A stretch of 64,000 bases of DNA, taken from Clostridiales bacterium (GTDB lineage: Bacteria; Bacillota; Clostridia; TANB77; CAG-508). A program made the position numbers and the translations under genes. Positions 47,027 through 55,528 of this stretch are shown here, piece after piece. The notes under the pieces are model-generated. The model saw nothing but the letters and a program-made list of their open reading frames with translations, was not told the origin of the DNA and ran no database searches. The stretch is from positions 126,548 to 190,547 of the forward strand of contig DQFO01000009.1 of NCBI GenBank assembly GCA_003525075.1. Direction: 5' to 3'. Each line of letters begins with the position of its first letter. Positions within the stretch are counted from its first letter, which is position 1.

Positions 47027-49153
47027 ATGAAAGTTATTAAAAGAGACGGAAGAACAATAGACTTTGATCGTGCAAAAATTCAAACAGCTATTGAAAAAGC
47101 AAATAAAGAAGTAAGAGGAAAAGAAAAAGCAACAAAAGAGGAAATTGATGAAATAATATCATATATCGAAGACCTTGGAAAGAAAAGAATGTTAGTTGAA
47201 GACATTCAAGATGTAATTGAAGAAAAATTAATGGAATTAGATAAATATGAATTAGCCAAAAAATATATAGTATATAGATATACAAGAGCATTAGTAAGAA
47301 AATCAAACACAACAGATGAATCAATATTAGGATTAATCCGTAATGAAAATAAAGAATTAGCAGAAGAAAATTCAAATAAAAATACAATGTTAGCATCAAC
47401 ACAAAGAGATTATATAGCAGGAGAAGTTTCAAGAGATTTAACAAAAAGAATCTTATTACCAGAGAAAATTTCAAAAGCACATGAAGAAGGAATATTACAT
47501 TTTCATGATGCAGATTACTTTGTACAACCAATATTCAACTGTTGTTTAATAAATATAGGAGATATGTTAGATAATGGTACTGTAATGAATGGAAAAATGA
47601 TTGAAACACCAAAGAGTTTCCAAGTAGCATGTACAGTAACAACACAAATAATTGCAGCAGTTGCAAGTAACCAATATGGAGGACAATCTGTTGATATTAA
47701 ACATTTAGGAAAATATTTAAGAAGAAGCCATGACAAAATAAAGAAAAGATTAACAGAAAAATATGGTGGAAAATTACATAAAAATATAATTGAAGATATG
47801 GTAAATGATAGAGTAAAAGAAGAATTATCAGCAGGAATTCAAACAATACAATATCAAATAAATACTTTAATGACAACTAATGGACAATCTCCATTTGTAA
47901 CATTATTTTTACATCTAGAACCAGAAGATGAATACATTAATGAAAATGCAATGATAATAGAAGAAATATTAAAACAAAGAATACAAGGTATAAAAAACGA
48001 AGTTGGAGTTTATGTAACACCAGCATTTCCAAAATTAGTATATGTTTTAGATGAACATAACTGTTTAAAAGGTGGAAAATATGATTATTTAACAAAACTA
48101 GCAGTAAAATGTTCTGCAAAGAGAATGTATCCAGATTATATTTCAGCTAAAAAAATGAAAGAAAACTATGAAGGAAATGTATTTAGTCCAATGGGATGTA
48201 GAAGTTTCTTGATTCCATGGAAAGATGAAAATGGACAATATAAATTTGAAGGAAGATTTAATCAAGGTGTTGTAAGTATCAACTTACCACAAATAGGAAT
48301 ACTTGCACAAGGCGATGAAGAAAAGTTCTGGAAATTATTAGATGAAAGACTTGAATTATGTAAAGAAGCATTAATGTGTAGACATTATTCATTATTAGGA
48401 ACATCATCAGATATATCACCAATACATTGGCAAAATGGTGCAATAGCACGTTTAAAGAAGGGTGAAAAAATTGATAAATACCTAAAAGATGGATATTCAA
48501 CATTATCATTAGGATATATAGGAATATATGAAACAACAAAATTAATGAAAGGTGTATCACAAACAACTCCTGAAGGACATGAATTTGCTATAAGAGTAAT
48601 GAATTACTTAAAAGATAGAACAACAAAATGGAGAAATGAATCTGGGTTGGGATTTTCATTATATGGAACACCAGCAGAAAGCTTATGCTATAGATTTGCA
48701 CGTATTGATAAAGAAAAATTTGGAAGTATTCCAGATGTTACAGATAAAGGATATTATACAAATTCATATCATGTTGATGTTAGAGAAAAAATAGATGCAT
48801 TTAGCAAATTGAAATTTGAAAGTGAATTCCAACCATTATCATCAGGTGGAGCAATATCTTATATTGAAGTTCCAAACATGAAAAACAATCTTGAAGCATT
48901 AGAAGAAGTTGTTAAATTTATATATGATAATATTCAATATGCTGAATTTAACACAAAATCAGATTATTGCCAAGTTTGTGGATATGATGGAGAAATGATT
49001 ATAAATGATCAAAATGAATGGGAATGTCCACAATGTGGAAATAAAGACCATAATAAAATGAATGTTGTTCGTCGTACATGTGGATATTTGGGAGAGAATT
49101 TCTGGAATGTAGGAAAAACAAAAGAAATAAAATCAAGAGTTTTACATTTGTAA
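47027..49153 (+). CDS. nrdD: Anaerobic (class III) ribonucleoside-triphosphate reductase
   Basis: A 708-residue NrdD: ATP-cone allosteric domain (1-90, MKVIKRDGRTIDFDRAKIQ), catalytic barrel, a zinc knuckle (CQVCGYDG...CPQCGN) and the C-terminal glycyl-radical motif RRTCGYLG (about 682-689). Makes deoxyribonucleotides without oxygen; it needs the NrdG activase, which is not in the window. Alone between its own promoter and terminator, divergent from the Crp/Fnr regulator. Ribosome site GGGGAAGGAAG. Confidence 0.98.
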   Translation: MKVIKRDGRTIDFDRAKIQTAIEKANKEVRGKEKATKEEIDEIISYIEDLGKKRMLVEDIQDVIEEKLMELDKYELAKKYIVYRYTRALVRKSNTTDESILGLIRNENKELAEENSNKNTMLASTQRDYIAGEVSRDLTKRILLPEKISKAHEEGILHFHDADYFVQPIFNCCLINIGDMLDNGTVMNGKMIETPKSFQVACTVTTQIIAAVASNQYGGQSVDIKHLGKYLRRSHDKIKKRLTEKYGGKLHKNIIEDMVNDRVKEELSAGIQTIQYQINTLMTTNGQSPFVTLFLHLEPEDEYINENAMIIEEILKQRIQGIKNEVGVYVTPAFPKLVYVLDEHNCLKGGKYDYLTKLAVKCSAKRMYPDYISAKKMKENYEGNVFSPMGCRSFLIPWKDENGQYKFEGRFNQGVVSINLPQIGILAQGDEEKFWKLLDERLELCKEALMCRHYSLLGTSSDISPIHWQNGAIARLKKGEKIDKYLKDGYSTLSLGYIGIYETTKLMKGVSQTTPEGHEFAIRVMNYLKDRTTKWRNESGLGFSLYGTPAESLCYRFARIDKEKFGSIPDVTDKGYYTNSYHVDVREKIDAFSKLKFESEFQPLSSGGAISYIEVPNMKNNLEALEEVVKFIYDNIQYAEFNTKSDYCQVCGYDGEMIINDQNEWECPQCGNKDHNKMNVVRRTCGYLGENFWNVGKTKEIKSRVLHL

Positions 49154-49176
49154 AATTAATAAATAAAATATAAAAG

Positions 49177-49205
49177 AGCCCAATTTCAATCGAAATTGGG
49201 CTTTA
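49177..49205 (+). terminator. Terminator of nrdD
   Basis: AGCCCAATTTC (49177-49187) pairs perfectly with GAAATTGGGCT (49192-49202), followed by TTAAT. Confidence 0.85.
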
Positions 49206-49212
49206 ATAATGG

Positions 49213-49527
49213 TTAATTAGTTACTGTATTTTCAACTTTTACATTCTCAAGAAATTCTTCATAATTTCCTTGACTGGAGAAACTAAAAGTGAAAGTAATT
49301 ACTTGACCATCTTGGCTGGTTTCTGTGATTCTTCCGTTATGCAGGGCAACAGAAGCTAATAGGCGAGATACCCGCTGATAGTCTTTCTTTGTATATAAGG
49401 AAAAATCAGAATCAGCTAAATCCTTGTAAAATTTTGCTGCAGTGTAAGGATTATCAGTTTCTATGAATTGAGGTTTACGTTCCAAAAAGGCAACAGAAAT
49501 TTTTTTGATAAATTCATTAGACTCCAT
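49213..49527 (-). CDS. Orphan small soluble protein, 104 residues
   Basis: A 104-residue protein (MESNEFIKKISVAFLERKPQ start; ITFTFSFSSQGNYEEFLENV near the end) with alpha/beta pattern and no membrane segment or cysteine. Composition less AT-rich than nrdD. Ribosome site GGAGG. The C-terminal half (VITFTFSFSSQGNYEEFLE) looks like a small alpha/beta sandwich. Not recognised. It has a consensus promoter and a leader hairpin and shares the region after nrdD with it convergently. Confidence 0.55.
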   Translation of the reverse strand: MESNEFIKKISVAFLERKPQFIETDNPYTAAKFYKDLADSDFSLYTKKDYQRVSRLLASVALHNGRITETSQDGQVITFTFSFSSQGNYEEFLENVKVENTVTN

Positions 49528-49564
49528 AATACTTATCCTCCAATATTTTTTTAGAATTGAATAA

Positions 49565-49580
49565 AAGCCATATTAGGCTT
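49565..49580 (-). promoter_or_regulatory. Leader hairpin of the 49213 gene
   Basis: On the minus strand AAGCC-TAATAT-GGCTT followed by TTAT (49580-49565), immediately after the predicted start point at about 49586. Confidence 0.5.
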
Positions 49581-49592
49581 ACGAACTATAAA

Positions 49593-49621
49593 ATTATAAC
49601 ATGATTGTAAAAAAATGTCAA
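49593..49621 (-). promoter_or_regulatory. Consensus sigma-A promoter of the 49213 gene
   Basis: On the minus strand TTGACA (49621-49616), 17 bases, TATAAT (49598-49593): full consensus. Confidence 0.9.
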
Positions 49622-49659
49622 GAAAAAGAGACATTACAGATAAGTATATAAAATAAAAA

Positions 49660-49682
49660 CTCACTCTTTGTTGAAGAGTGAG
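49660..49682 (-). terminator. Terminator of the 49709 gene
   Basis: CTCACTCTT (49660-49668) pairs with AAGAGTGAG (49674-49682). On the minus strand it is followed by TTTTTATTTT. Confidence 0.85.
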
Positions 49683-49708
49683 AAAAGTAATACTTTTTTT
49701 ATAATGGG

Positions 49709-49891
49709 TTACTTGTTAGAATTTGGTTTACAACTTTCAATGCATTCCACAATTTCTGCCTGAGACATGTGGCTAAAATTGCCAGTGGCAATCGCAACAT
49801 TCAGACATGCAGAATTATACATGTCATCGTCAGATTTTTTTGTAGAAACATCTGTTGTTGCAATTTTCGAATTTTTCTTGAAGATACCCAT
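49709..49891 (-). CDS. Orphan 60-residue protein
   Basis: A 60-residue protein reading MGIFKKNSKIATTDVSTKKS and ending with SQAEIVECIESCKPNSNK. Lysine/serine-rich start, then a short helix and two cysteines (in VECIESC). Too short to classify; no recognised motif. Ribosome site AAAGGAGG is strong. Private promoter, leader hairpin and terminator argue it is a genuine gene. Confidence 0.55.
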   Translation of the reverse strand: MGIFKKNSKIATTDVSTKKSDDDMYNSACLNVAIATGNFSHMSQAEIVECIESCKPNSNK

Positions 49892-49913
49892 AGCTTTTCC
49901 TCCTTTGGGTAAT

Positions 49914-49930
49914 TACCCCGGATAGGGGTT
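49914..49930 (-). promoter_or_regulatory. Leader hairpin of the 49709 gene
   Basis: ACCCC (49915-49919) and GGGGT (49925-49929) around GGATA form a GC-rich hairpin in an otherwise AT-rich leader, just upstream of the ribosome site. Confidence 0.55.
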
Positions 49931-49949
49931 ATAAAAAGCGAACTTTATA

Positions 49950-49978
49950 ATTATATCACTATTACAGTAGAATGTAAA
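49950..49978 (-). promoter_or_regulatory. Sigma-A promoter of the 49709 gene
   Basis: On the minus strand TTTACA (49978-49973), 17 bases, TATAAT (49955-49950). Confidence 0.75.
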
Positions 49979-50081
49979 TAGTTTTAAAAGAAAATTGACT
50001 TTAAAGCCAATTTATGCTAAAATTGGTGTGAAATTTGTTTAACAGAAGATGAGAAAAATAATTATAAGAAGGCAATGAAAA

Positions 50082-51119
50082 GTGAAAAATAAAAAAAGTA
50101 AATATGTGCAGTTGATTGAATTATATAATTCTGGAAAAACAAATGTAGATGAATTAAAAATTGAATTAAATTCAACTAAAAAAACGATTTATACATATAT
50201 ATATCAAGCCAACAAAGAAGGAAAAATTATAAAATTAAAAAAACATAAAGAGAAAAAAAGAAAAATAAGCAAATATGTGCAATTTATTGAATTATACAAT
50301 TTGGGAGTAACTGATTTAGATGAACTTGAAAAAAAATTAGAATCACCAAAAAGTTCAATATATTCATATATTCATAGAGCTCACAAAGAAGGAAAAATTG
50401 TAAAAGTTCCAAGAAAGAAAAAAGAAAAGAAAAAGAGAATAAATAAATATGAGTTATTTGTAAAATTATATAACTCAGGAATAAAAGAAACAAAGCATCT
50501 TATGGCAGAATTGCAAATTTCAAAGAATACAGTATATGTATATACTAGAAGAGCACAAAAAGAGAAAAAAATTTTTAAAATAGATAGAAATACCGAAAAA
50601 AATATAACAAAGCAATTGATTACTCAATATCCATTTGAAGTTGCATTGAATTTGAATTTGCAACCAGAAATAATATACAAATATTTAGAAAATTTAGGAG
50701 AAAAAGATCAGAAAACACTTCAAAGAAAAATATTATCACAAAATGCTATTTGGAAAAAAATAAAATCTTTAAAAGTAAAATATTTAAAAAATAATCAAGA
50801 GATTAGTGTAGAAGAATCTTTAAAAAAAATAATTCCAAAATTAAAAGAAACAGAAGTATTTGAATTAATTAAGTTTTATTATTGGTGTGGTAAGGAAAGT
50901 ATGGCGTTACAAGTAACAAATCAAATTATATATTTTGCGGAAAATTCAAAAGAAATAAAACAACAGGCACAATTAGAAAAAGACAAACTATTAAGAGAGA
51001 TAATGGTCAAAAAAATAATAAGTAGGAAAGGCACAACATATTCTAGTTTGTGCAAAGAACTTAATGTAAGAGAATCATTTCTCATACAAATATTAGGGAG
51101 AGAAGATGAAGATAGATAA
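50082..51119 (+). CDS. Protein with three tandem HTH-like repeats
   Basis: A 345-residue protein. Three copies of one unit of about 50 residues occur at about 7-54, 63-111 and 119-167: KYVQLIELYNSGKTNVDELK, KYVQFIELYNLGVTDLDELE, KYELFVKLYNSGIKETKHLM, each followed by a tyrosine-rich helix (TIYTYIYQANKEGKI, SIYSYIHRAHKEGKI, TVYVYTRRAQKEKKI) and a basic linker. Pattern fits a winged-helix or HTH. The C-terminal part is helical with a final LCKELNVRESFLIQIL HTH-like end. GTG start (50082) after AGAAGG. Host-like composition. A DNA-binding protein is likely; target unknown. Confidence 0.6.
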   Translation: MKNKKSKYVQLIELYNSGKTNVDELKIELNSTKKTIYTYIYQANKEGKIIKLKKHKEKKRKISKYVQFIELYNLGVTDLDELEKKLESPKSSIYSYIHRAHKEGKIVKVPRKKKEKKKRINKYELFVKLYNSGIKETKHLMAELQISKNTVYVYTRRAQKEKKIFKIDRNTEKNITKQLITQYPFEVALNLNLQPEIIYKYLENLGEKDQKTLQRKILSQNAIWKKIKSLKVKYLKNNQEISVEESLKKIIPKLKETEVFELIKFYYWCGKESMALQVTNQIIYFAENSKEIKQQAQLEKDKLLREIMVKKIISRKGTTYSSLCKELNVRESFLIQILGREDEDR

Positions 51120-51178
51120 GAGATAAAAATCTTATAAATATAATTAGGAAAAAGCATTAAGAAAGGAAGAAAAAAAAC

Positions 51179-52591
51179 ATGAAAACAGAACAAGAAATAG
51201 AAAAACAAAAACAATACATAGAAAAAGTAAAAGAAATAAATCAAGGAAAAAATTTAAAATATTATATATTAACAATGGGATGTCAATTAAATGAAAATGA
51301 TTCTGAAAAATTATGTGGAATGGTAGAAGAAATGGGATACAAACCAACAGATGATTATAAAGAAGCAGATCTTGTTATGTTTAATACATGTTGTGTAAGA
51401 GAAAATGCTGAAGACAAATTATTTGGAAAATTAGGTGAATTAAAAAGAATAAAAGAACAAAGAGGAACAATAATTGCAATTGGTGGATGTATGATGCAAG
51501 AAAAACATATAACAGATAAAATACATGAAAGTTATTCATATACAGATATAATTTTTGGAACGCATACATTACAAAACTTCCCAGAAGATTTATATAATAC
51601 AATGCAAAGTAAAAAGAAAATGTTAGATATAATGGATATAGATGGAGAAGTTTATGAAGGATTACCAATAAAAAGAACAAGTAATATAAAAGCATCTGTA
51701 ACAATAATGTATGGATGTAACAATTTTTGTACATATTGTATAGTTCCATATGTAAGAGGAAGAGAAAGAAGTAGACATCCAAAAGATATATTACAAGAAG
51801 TAGAACAATTAGCAAAAGAAGGATATAAAGAAATTACATTATTAGGACAAAATGTAAATTCATATTTAGTATCAGAAGATTGGAAAGGAAAAGGACTTGA
51901 ATATAAAGGAATAAATTCTTTTGCAACATTATTAAGAGAAATAAATAAAATAGATGGAATTGAAAGAATACGTTTTGTATCACCACATCCAAAGGATTTT
52001 ACAGATGATGTAATAGAAGCAATTGCAAATTGTGAAAAAGTATGTAAATTAATACATTTACCACTTCAATCAGGAAGTTCAAAAGTATTAAAAACAATGA
52101 ACAGAAAATATACGAAAGAACAATATTTAGCATTAGTTGAAAAAATGAAAGCTAAGATTCCAAATTTAACATTATCAACAGATATTATAGTAGGTTTTGC
52201 TGGTGAAACAGAAGAAGATTTTGAAGATACACTAGATGTTGTAAGAAAAGTCTGTTTTGAACAAGTATATATGTTTATATATTCAAGAAGAGTAGGAACA
52301 CCTGGAGATAAAATGCAAAATCAAGTTCCAGAAGATATTAAACATAAAAGATTTGACAGATTAAAAGAATTAGTTGAAAGTCAAATTGCAAAGAATAATA
52401 GTAAATATGTAGGAACAATTCAAAAAGTATTAGTTGAAGGACCAAGCAAAAATAATCCAGAATTATTAACAGGAAGAACTGATAGTAATAAAGTTGTTAT
52501 ATTTGAAGGAAGTAAAGAACTAATAGATACAATAATAGATTTAAAGATTATTTCAGAACATATGTGGTATTTGAAGGGACAAATAATTTAA
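51179..52591 (+). CDS. miaB: tRNA-2-methylthio-N6-dimethylallyladenosine synthase MiaB
   Basis: A 470-residue radical-SAM methylthiotransferase. The N-terminal UPF0004 domain has MGCQLNENDSEK, CCVRENAEDK and GGCMMQEK cysteines (second cluster); the radical SAM motif is CNNFCTYCIVPYVRGRERSR, and the C-terminal TRAM domain follows. It adds methylthio to i6A37 of tRNAs reading UNN codons. Upstream of mutS, as is common in Firmicutes. Confidence 0.97.
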   Translation: MKTEQEIEKQKQYIEKVKEINQGKNLKYYILTMGCQLNENDSEKLCGMVEEMGYKPTDDYKEADLVMFNTCCVRENAEDKLFGKLGELKRIKEQRGTIIAIGGCMMQEKHITDKIHESYSYTDIIFGTHTLQNFPEDLYNTMQSKKKMLDIMDIDGEVYEGLPIKRTSNIKASVTIMYGCNNFCTYCIVPYVRGRERSRHPKDILQEVEQLAKEGYKEITLLGQNVNSYLVSEDWKGKGLEYKGINSFATLLREINKIDGIERIRFVSPHPKDFTDDVIEAIANCEKVCKLIHLPLQSGSSKVLKTMNRKYTKEQYLALVEKMKAKIPNLTLSTDIIVGFAGETEEDFEDTLDVVRKVCFEQVYMFIYSRRVGTPGDKMQNQVPEDIKHKRFDRLKELVESQIAKNNSKYVGTIQKVLVEGPSKNNPELLTGRTDSNKVVIFEGSKELIDTIIDLKIISEHMWYLKGQII

Positions 52592-52594
52592 TTT

Positions 52595-52768
52595 AGTTGA
52601 AAAATAATTACAATTTTGGCTGTGTCGAATTTCATTTAAAACGCGGTTACATACACCACGTATGCGCCCTTGCCTTTTAAATAAAATTCTTAGTTACACA
52701 TACTGAGGCTGTAACAAGCAAAGCTTTAACAGCCTCAGTGCTCGCCAAAATTTAATTCTTTTCCAACT
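52595..52768 (+). repeat. Dispersed hairpin, copy 2: long structured element before mutS
   Basis: The ends AGTTGAAAAATAATT (52595-) and AATTCTTTTCCAACT (-52768) pair as in the short copies at 39090 and 58766, but here they flank an insert of about 120 bases. It holds GAATTTCATTTAAAA (52626-52640)/TTTTAAATAAAATTC (about 52673-52687) with an inner CATAC/GTATG hairpin, and a perfect ACTGAGGCTGT/ACAGCCTCAGT hairpin (52698-52740 region). Insert GC is higher than the flanks. It looks like a MITE-type mobile repeat or a structured leader; no protein gene is required. Confidence 0.6.
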
Positions 52769-52798
52769 AATCTATGTTTCAAGAAAGGAATGATAAAA

Positions 52799-55438
52799 AT
52801 GGCAGGAAATACACTAGAAAATATGGATAAATCAAGTTTTTCACCAATGATGCAAAAATATTTAGAAACAAAAGAAAAATATAAAGATTGCATATTATTT
52901 TATAGATTAGGAGACTTTTATGAAATGTTCTTTGATGATGCAATAACAGCATCAAGAGAACTTGAAATAACATTAACAGGAAAAGATTGTGGACAAGCAG
53001 AAAGAGCACCAATGGCAGGAATTCCACATCATGCAGCAGAAGTATATGCAGCAAAATTAATAGAAAAAGGATATAAAGTTGCAATATGTGAGCAATTAGA
53101 AGACCCAAAAACAGCAAAAGGAATAGTTGAAAGAGGTGTAATAAGAATACTTACACCAGGAACAATTGTTGAAAGTAATTTACTAGAAGAAAAGAAAAAT
53201 AATTATATAATGTGTATATGTAAAACAGGACTTTATTTTGGAATAAGTGTATGTGACATTTCAACAGGAGAATTTTATAGTTCAGAAATAAAAGGTGAAA
53301 ACAATTTTGAAACATTATTAGATGAAATTGCAAGATTTTCACCATCTGAAATTATTGCAAATTCAATGATGTTTGAATGTCAAGAAGAAATGGACAAAAT
53401 TAGAGAAAGATTTTCAATTTATATGAGTAGATTTAGTGATAAATTCTTCTCTGATGAAGTAGGAAATTTACAATTAGATTATAATATATTAGAAAACAAA
53501 AAAGAAATAGGAAATTTAAAAGAAAAAACACTTGTAGTAAAATCAATAAATGCTTTACTTGAATATTTGAATGAAACTCAAATGACAAGTTTGGAACATA
53601 TAAACACTATAAATATATATAATTTATCAAAATATATGGCATTAGATATAAATGCAAGAAGAAATCTAGAGATTACTGAGAAAATGAGAGACAAAAGTAA
53701 AAAAGGAACACTACTTTGGGTATTAGACCAAACATCTACATCAATGGGAGGAAGATTACTTAGAAGATGGCTAAATGATCCATTATTAGATGTAAAAGAA
53801 ATAAATGAAAGATTAGATGCAGTAAGTGAATTAAAAGACAATATGATGTTAAGAGGAGATGTAGTAGATACATTAAAAAAAGTATATGATATTGAACGTC
53901 TTTCTGCCAAAATGACATATGGTAATGCAAATGCAAGAGATATGATAACACTTAGAAATTCATTGGAAAAATTGCCAGAAGTAAAAAATATTCTTTCAAC
54001 ATGTATGTCACCAAAATTAAAACAATTATATGAAGATTTAGATGAATTACAAGATGTTTATGAATTAATAAATAAATCAATTATTGATGACCCTCCAATG
54101 ACAATAAAAGATGGTGGAATAATCAAATTAGGATATAATGCTGAAATTGATAAATTAAAAACTGCAACAACAGAAGGCAAAAATTGGATTGTAAAACTAG
54201 AGGCAGAAGAAAAAGAAAAAACAGGAATTAAAAATTTAAAAGTAGGATATAACAAAGTATTTGGATATTATATAGAAGTATCAAAATCATTTGTATCACA
54301 AGTTCCAGATAGATTTATAAGAAAACAAACATTAACAACTGGTGAAAGATATATAACAGAAGAGTTAAAGAATTTAGAAGGGCAGATTTTAGGCGCAGAA
54401 GAAAAGGTTGTTAATTTGGAATATGAAGAGTTTGTAAAAATTAGAGAGCAAATTGCAAAAAATGTAAAAAGACTTCAAAAAACTGCAAATGTAGTATCAA
54501 CACTAGATGTATTATCAGCATTCGCACAAGTTGCAGAAGATATGAATTATTGCAAACCAGTAGTAACTGATAATGGAAAAATCAAAATAAAAGATGGAAG
54601 ACATCCTGTAATAGAAAAAATGGTTGGAATAGGAAATTTCGTACCAAATGATACATATTTGGATAAAGATGGAGATAGATTAGCAATTATAACAGGACCT
54701 AATATGGCAGGTAAATCTACATATATGAGACAAGTTGCATTAATAACATTAATGGCACAAGTTGGATGTTTTGTTCCAGCAACAGAAGCGGAAATAGGTG
54801 TTGTTGATAAAATATTTACAAGAGTTGGAGCATCTGATGATTTAAGTATGGGACAAAGTACATTTATGGTTGAAATGATGGAAGTTGCAACAATTCTAAA
54901 AGAAGCAACAGAAAATAGTTTAGTAATATTAGACGAAATAGGAAGAGGAACATCAACATATGATGGACTTTCAATTGCTTGGGCTGTTGCTGAATATATT
55001 GCAGACAAAGAAAAATGTGGTGCTAAGACATTATTTGCAACACATTATCATGAACTAATTGAACTTGCAGATAAACAAGAAGGTATAAAAAATTATTCAA
55101 TAGCAGTAAAGGAAAAAGGTGAAGATATAATATTTTTAAGAAAAATTGTTGAAGGTGGAACAGATGAAAGTTATGGTATTCATGTTGCACGCTTAGCAGG
55201 AGTTCCTAAAATTGTAACAAAGAGGGCTAATGAAATTTTAACAAGTTTAGAGAGAAAGAGTATGCTTTCTGGAAAGAAACAGGAAAAGGAAAATAAGAAA
55301 GTTGTTGAAGGACAATTTGATATGTTTAATTATAAACTTGGAGAGATTGCTCATGAGATTGATAAGATTAATTTGAATGAGTTAACTCCAATTGATGCTT
55401 TGAATACTTTATTAAAAATAAAAGAAAAGATGAAATAG
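52799..55438 (+). CDS. mutS: DNA mismatch repair protein MutS
   Basis: An 879-residue MutS1: mismatch-binding domain with the FYEMF motif (LGDFYEMFFDDA), connector and clamp domains, and the ATPase with P-loop GPNMAGKST, STFMVEMME, DEIGRGTSTYDG and the FATHYHEL switch. Recognises mispairs; MutL is not in the window. Start at the ATG at 52799, nine bases after AAAGGA; an ATG at 52790 touches that site. The leader is the structured element at 52595-52768. Confidence 0.98.
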   Translation: MAGNTLENMDKSSFSPMMQKYLETKEKYKDCILFYRLGDFYEMFFDDAITASRELEITLTGKDCGQAERAPMAGIPHHAAEVYAAKLIEKGYKVAICEQLEDPKTAKGIVERGVIRILTPGTIVESNLLEEKKNNYIMCICKTGLYFGISVCDISTGEFYSSEIKGENNFETLLDEIARFSPSEIIANSMMFECQEEMDKIRERFSIYMSRFSDKFFSDEVGNLQLDYNILENKKEIGNLKEKTLVVKSINALLEYLNETQMTSLEHINTINIYNLSKYMALDINARRNLEITEKMRDKSKKGTLLWVLDQTSTSMGGRLLRRWLNDPLLDVKEINERLDAVSELKDNMMLRGDVVDTLKKVYDIERLSAKMTYGNANARDMITLRNSLEKLPEVKNILSTCMSPKLKQLYEDLDELQDVYELINKSIIDDPPMTIKDGGIIKLGYNAEIDKLKTATTEGKNWIVKLEAEEKEKTGIKNLKVGYNKVFGYYIEVSKSFVSQVPDRFIRKQTLTTGERYITEELKNLEGQILGAEEKVVNLEYEEFVKIREQIAKNVKRLQKTANVVSTLDVLSAFAQVAEDMNYCKPVVTDNGKIKIKDGRHPVIEKMVGIGNFVPNDTYLDKDGDRLAIITGPNMAGKSTYMRQVALITLMAQVGCFVPATEAEIGVVDKIFTRVGASDDLSMGQSTFMVEMMEVATILKEATENSLVILDEIGRGTSTYDGLSIAWAVAEYIADKEKCGAKTLFATHYHELIELADKQEGIKNYSIAVKEKGEDIIFLRKIVEGGTDESYGIHVARLAGVPKIVTKRANEILTSLERKSMLSGKKQEKENKKVVEGQFDMFNYKLGEIAHEIDKINLNELTPIDALNTLLKIKEKMK

Positions 55439-55462
55439 AAATATTTCGTCTTTTCTTTTTGA
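55421..55462 (+). terminator. Terminator overlapping the mutS stop codon
   Basis: AAAGAAAAGATGAAATA (55421-55437) pairs with TATTTCGTCTTTTCTTT (55442-55458, one G-T), followed by TT. The last mutS codons and stop lie in the stem. Confidence 0.8.
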
Positions 55463-55528
55463 CTTTTGATAAAAAACATGATAATATATAGTAAAAATTA
55501 CATTAGATTAAAATAATGGGGAAAATAT

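Noticed and set aside
52621..52743. tRNA- or rRNA-like region in the GC-richer part of the mutS leader
   Set aside because: No T-loop, anticodon arm or acceptor pairing; the hairpins explain the composition.
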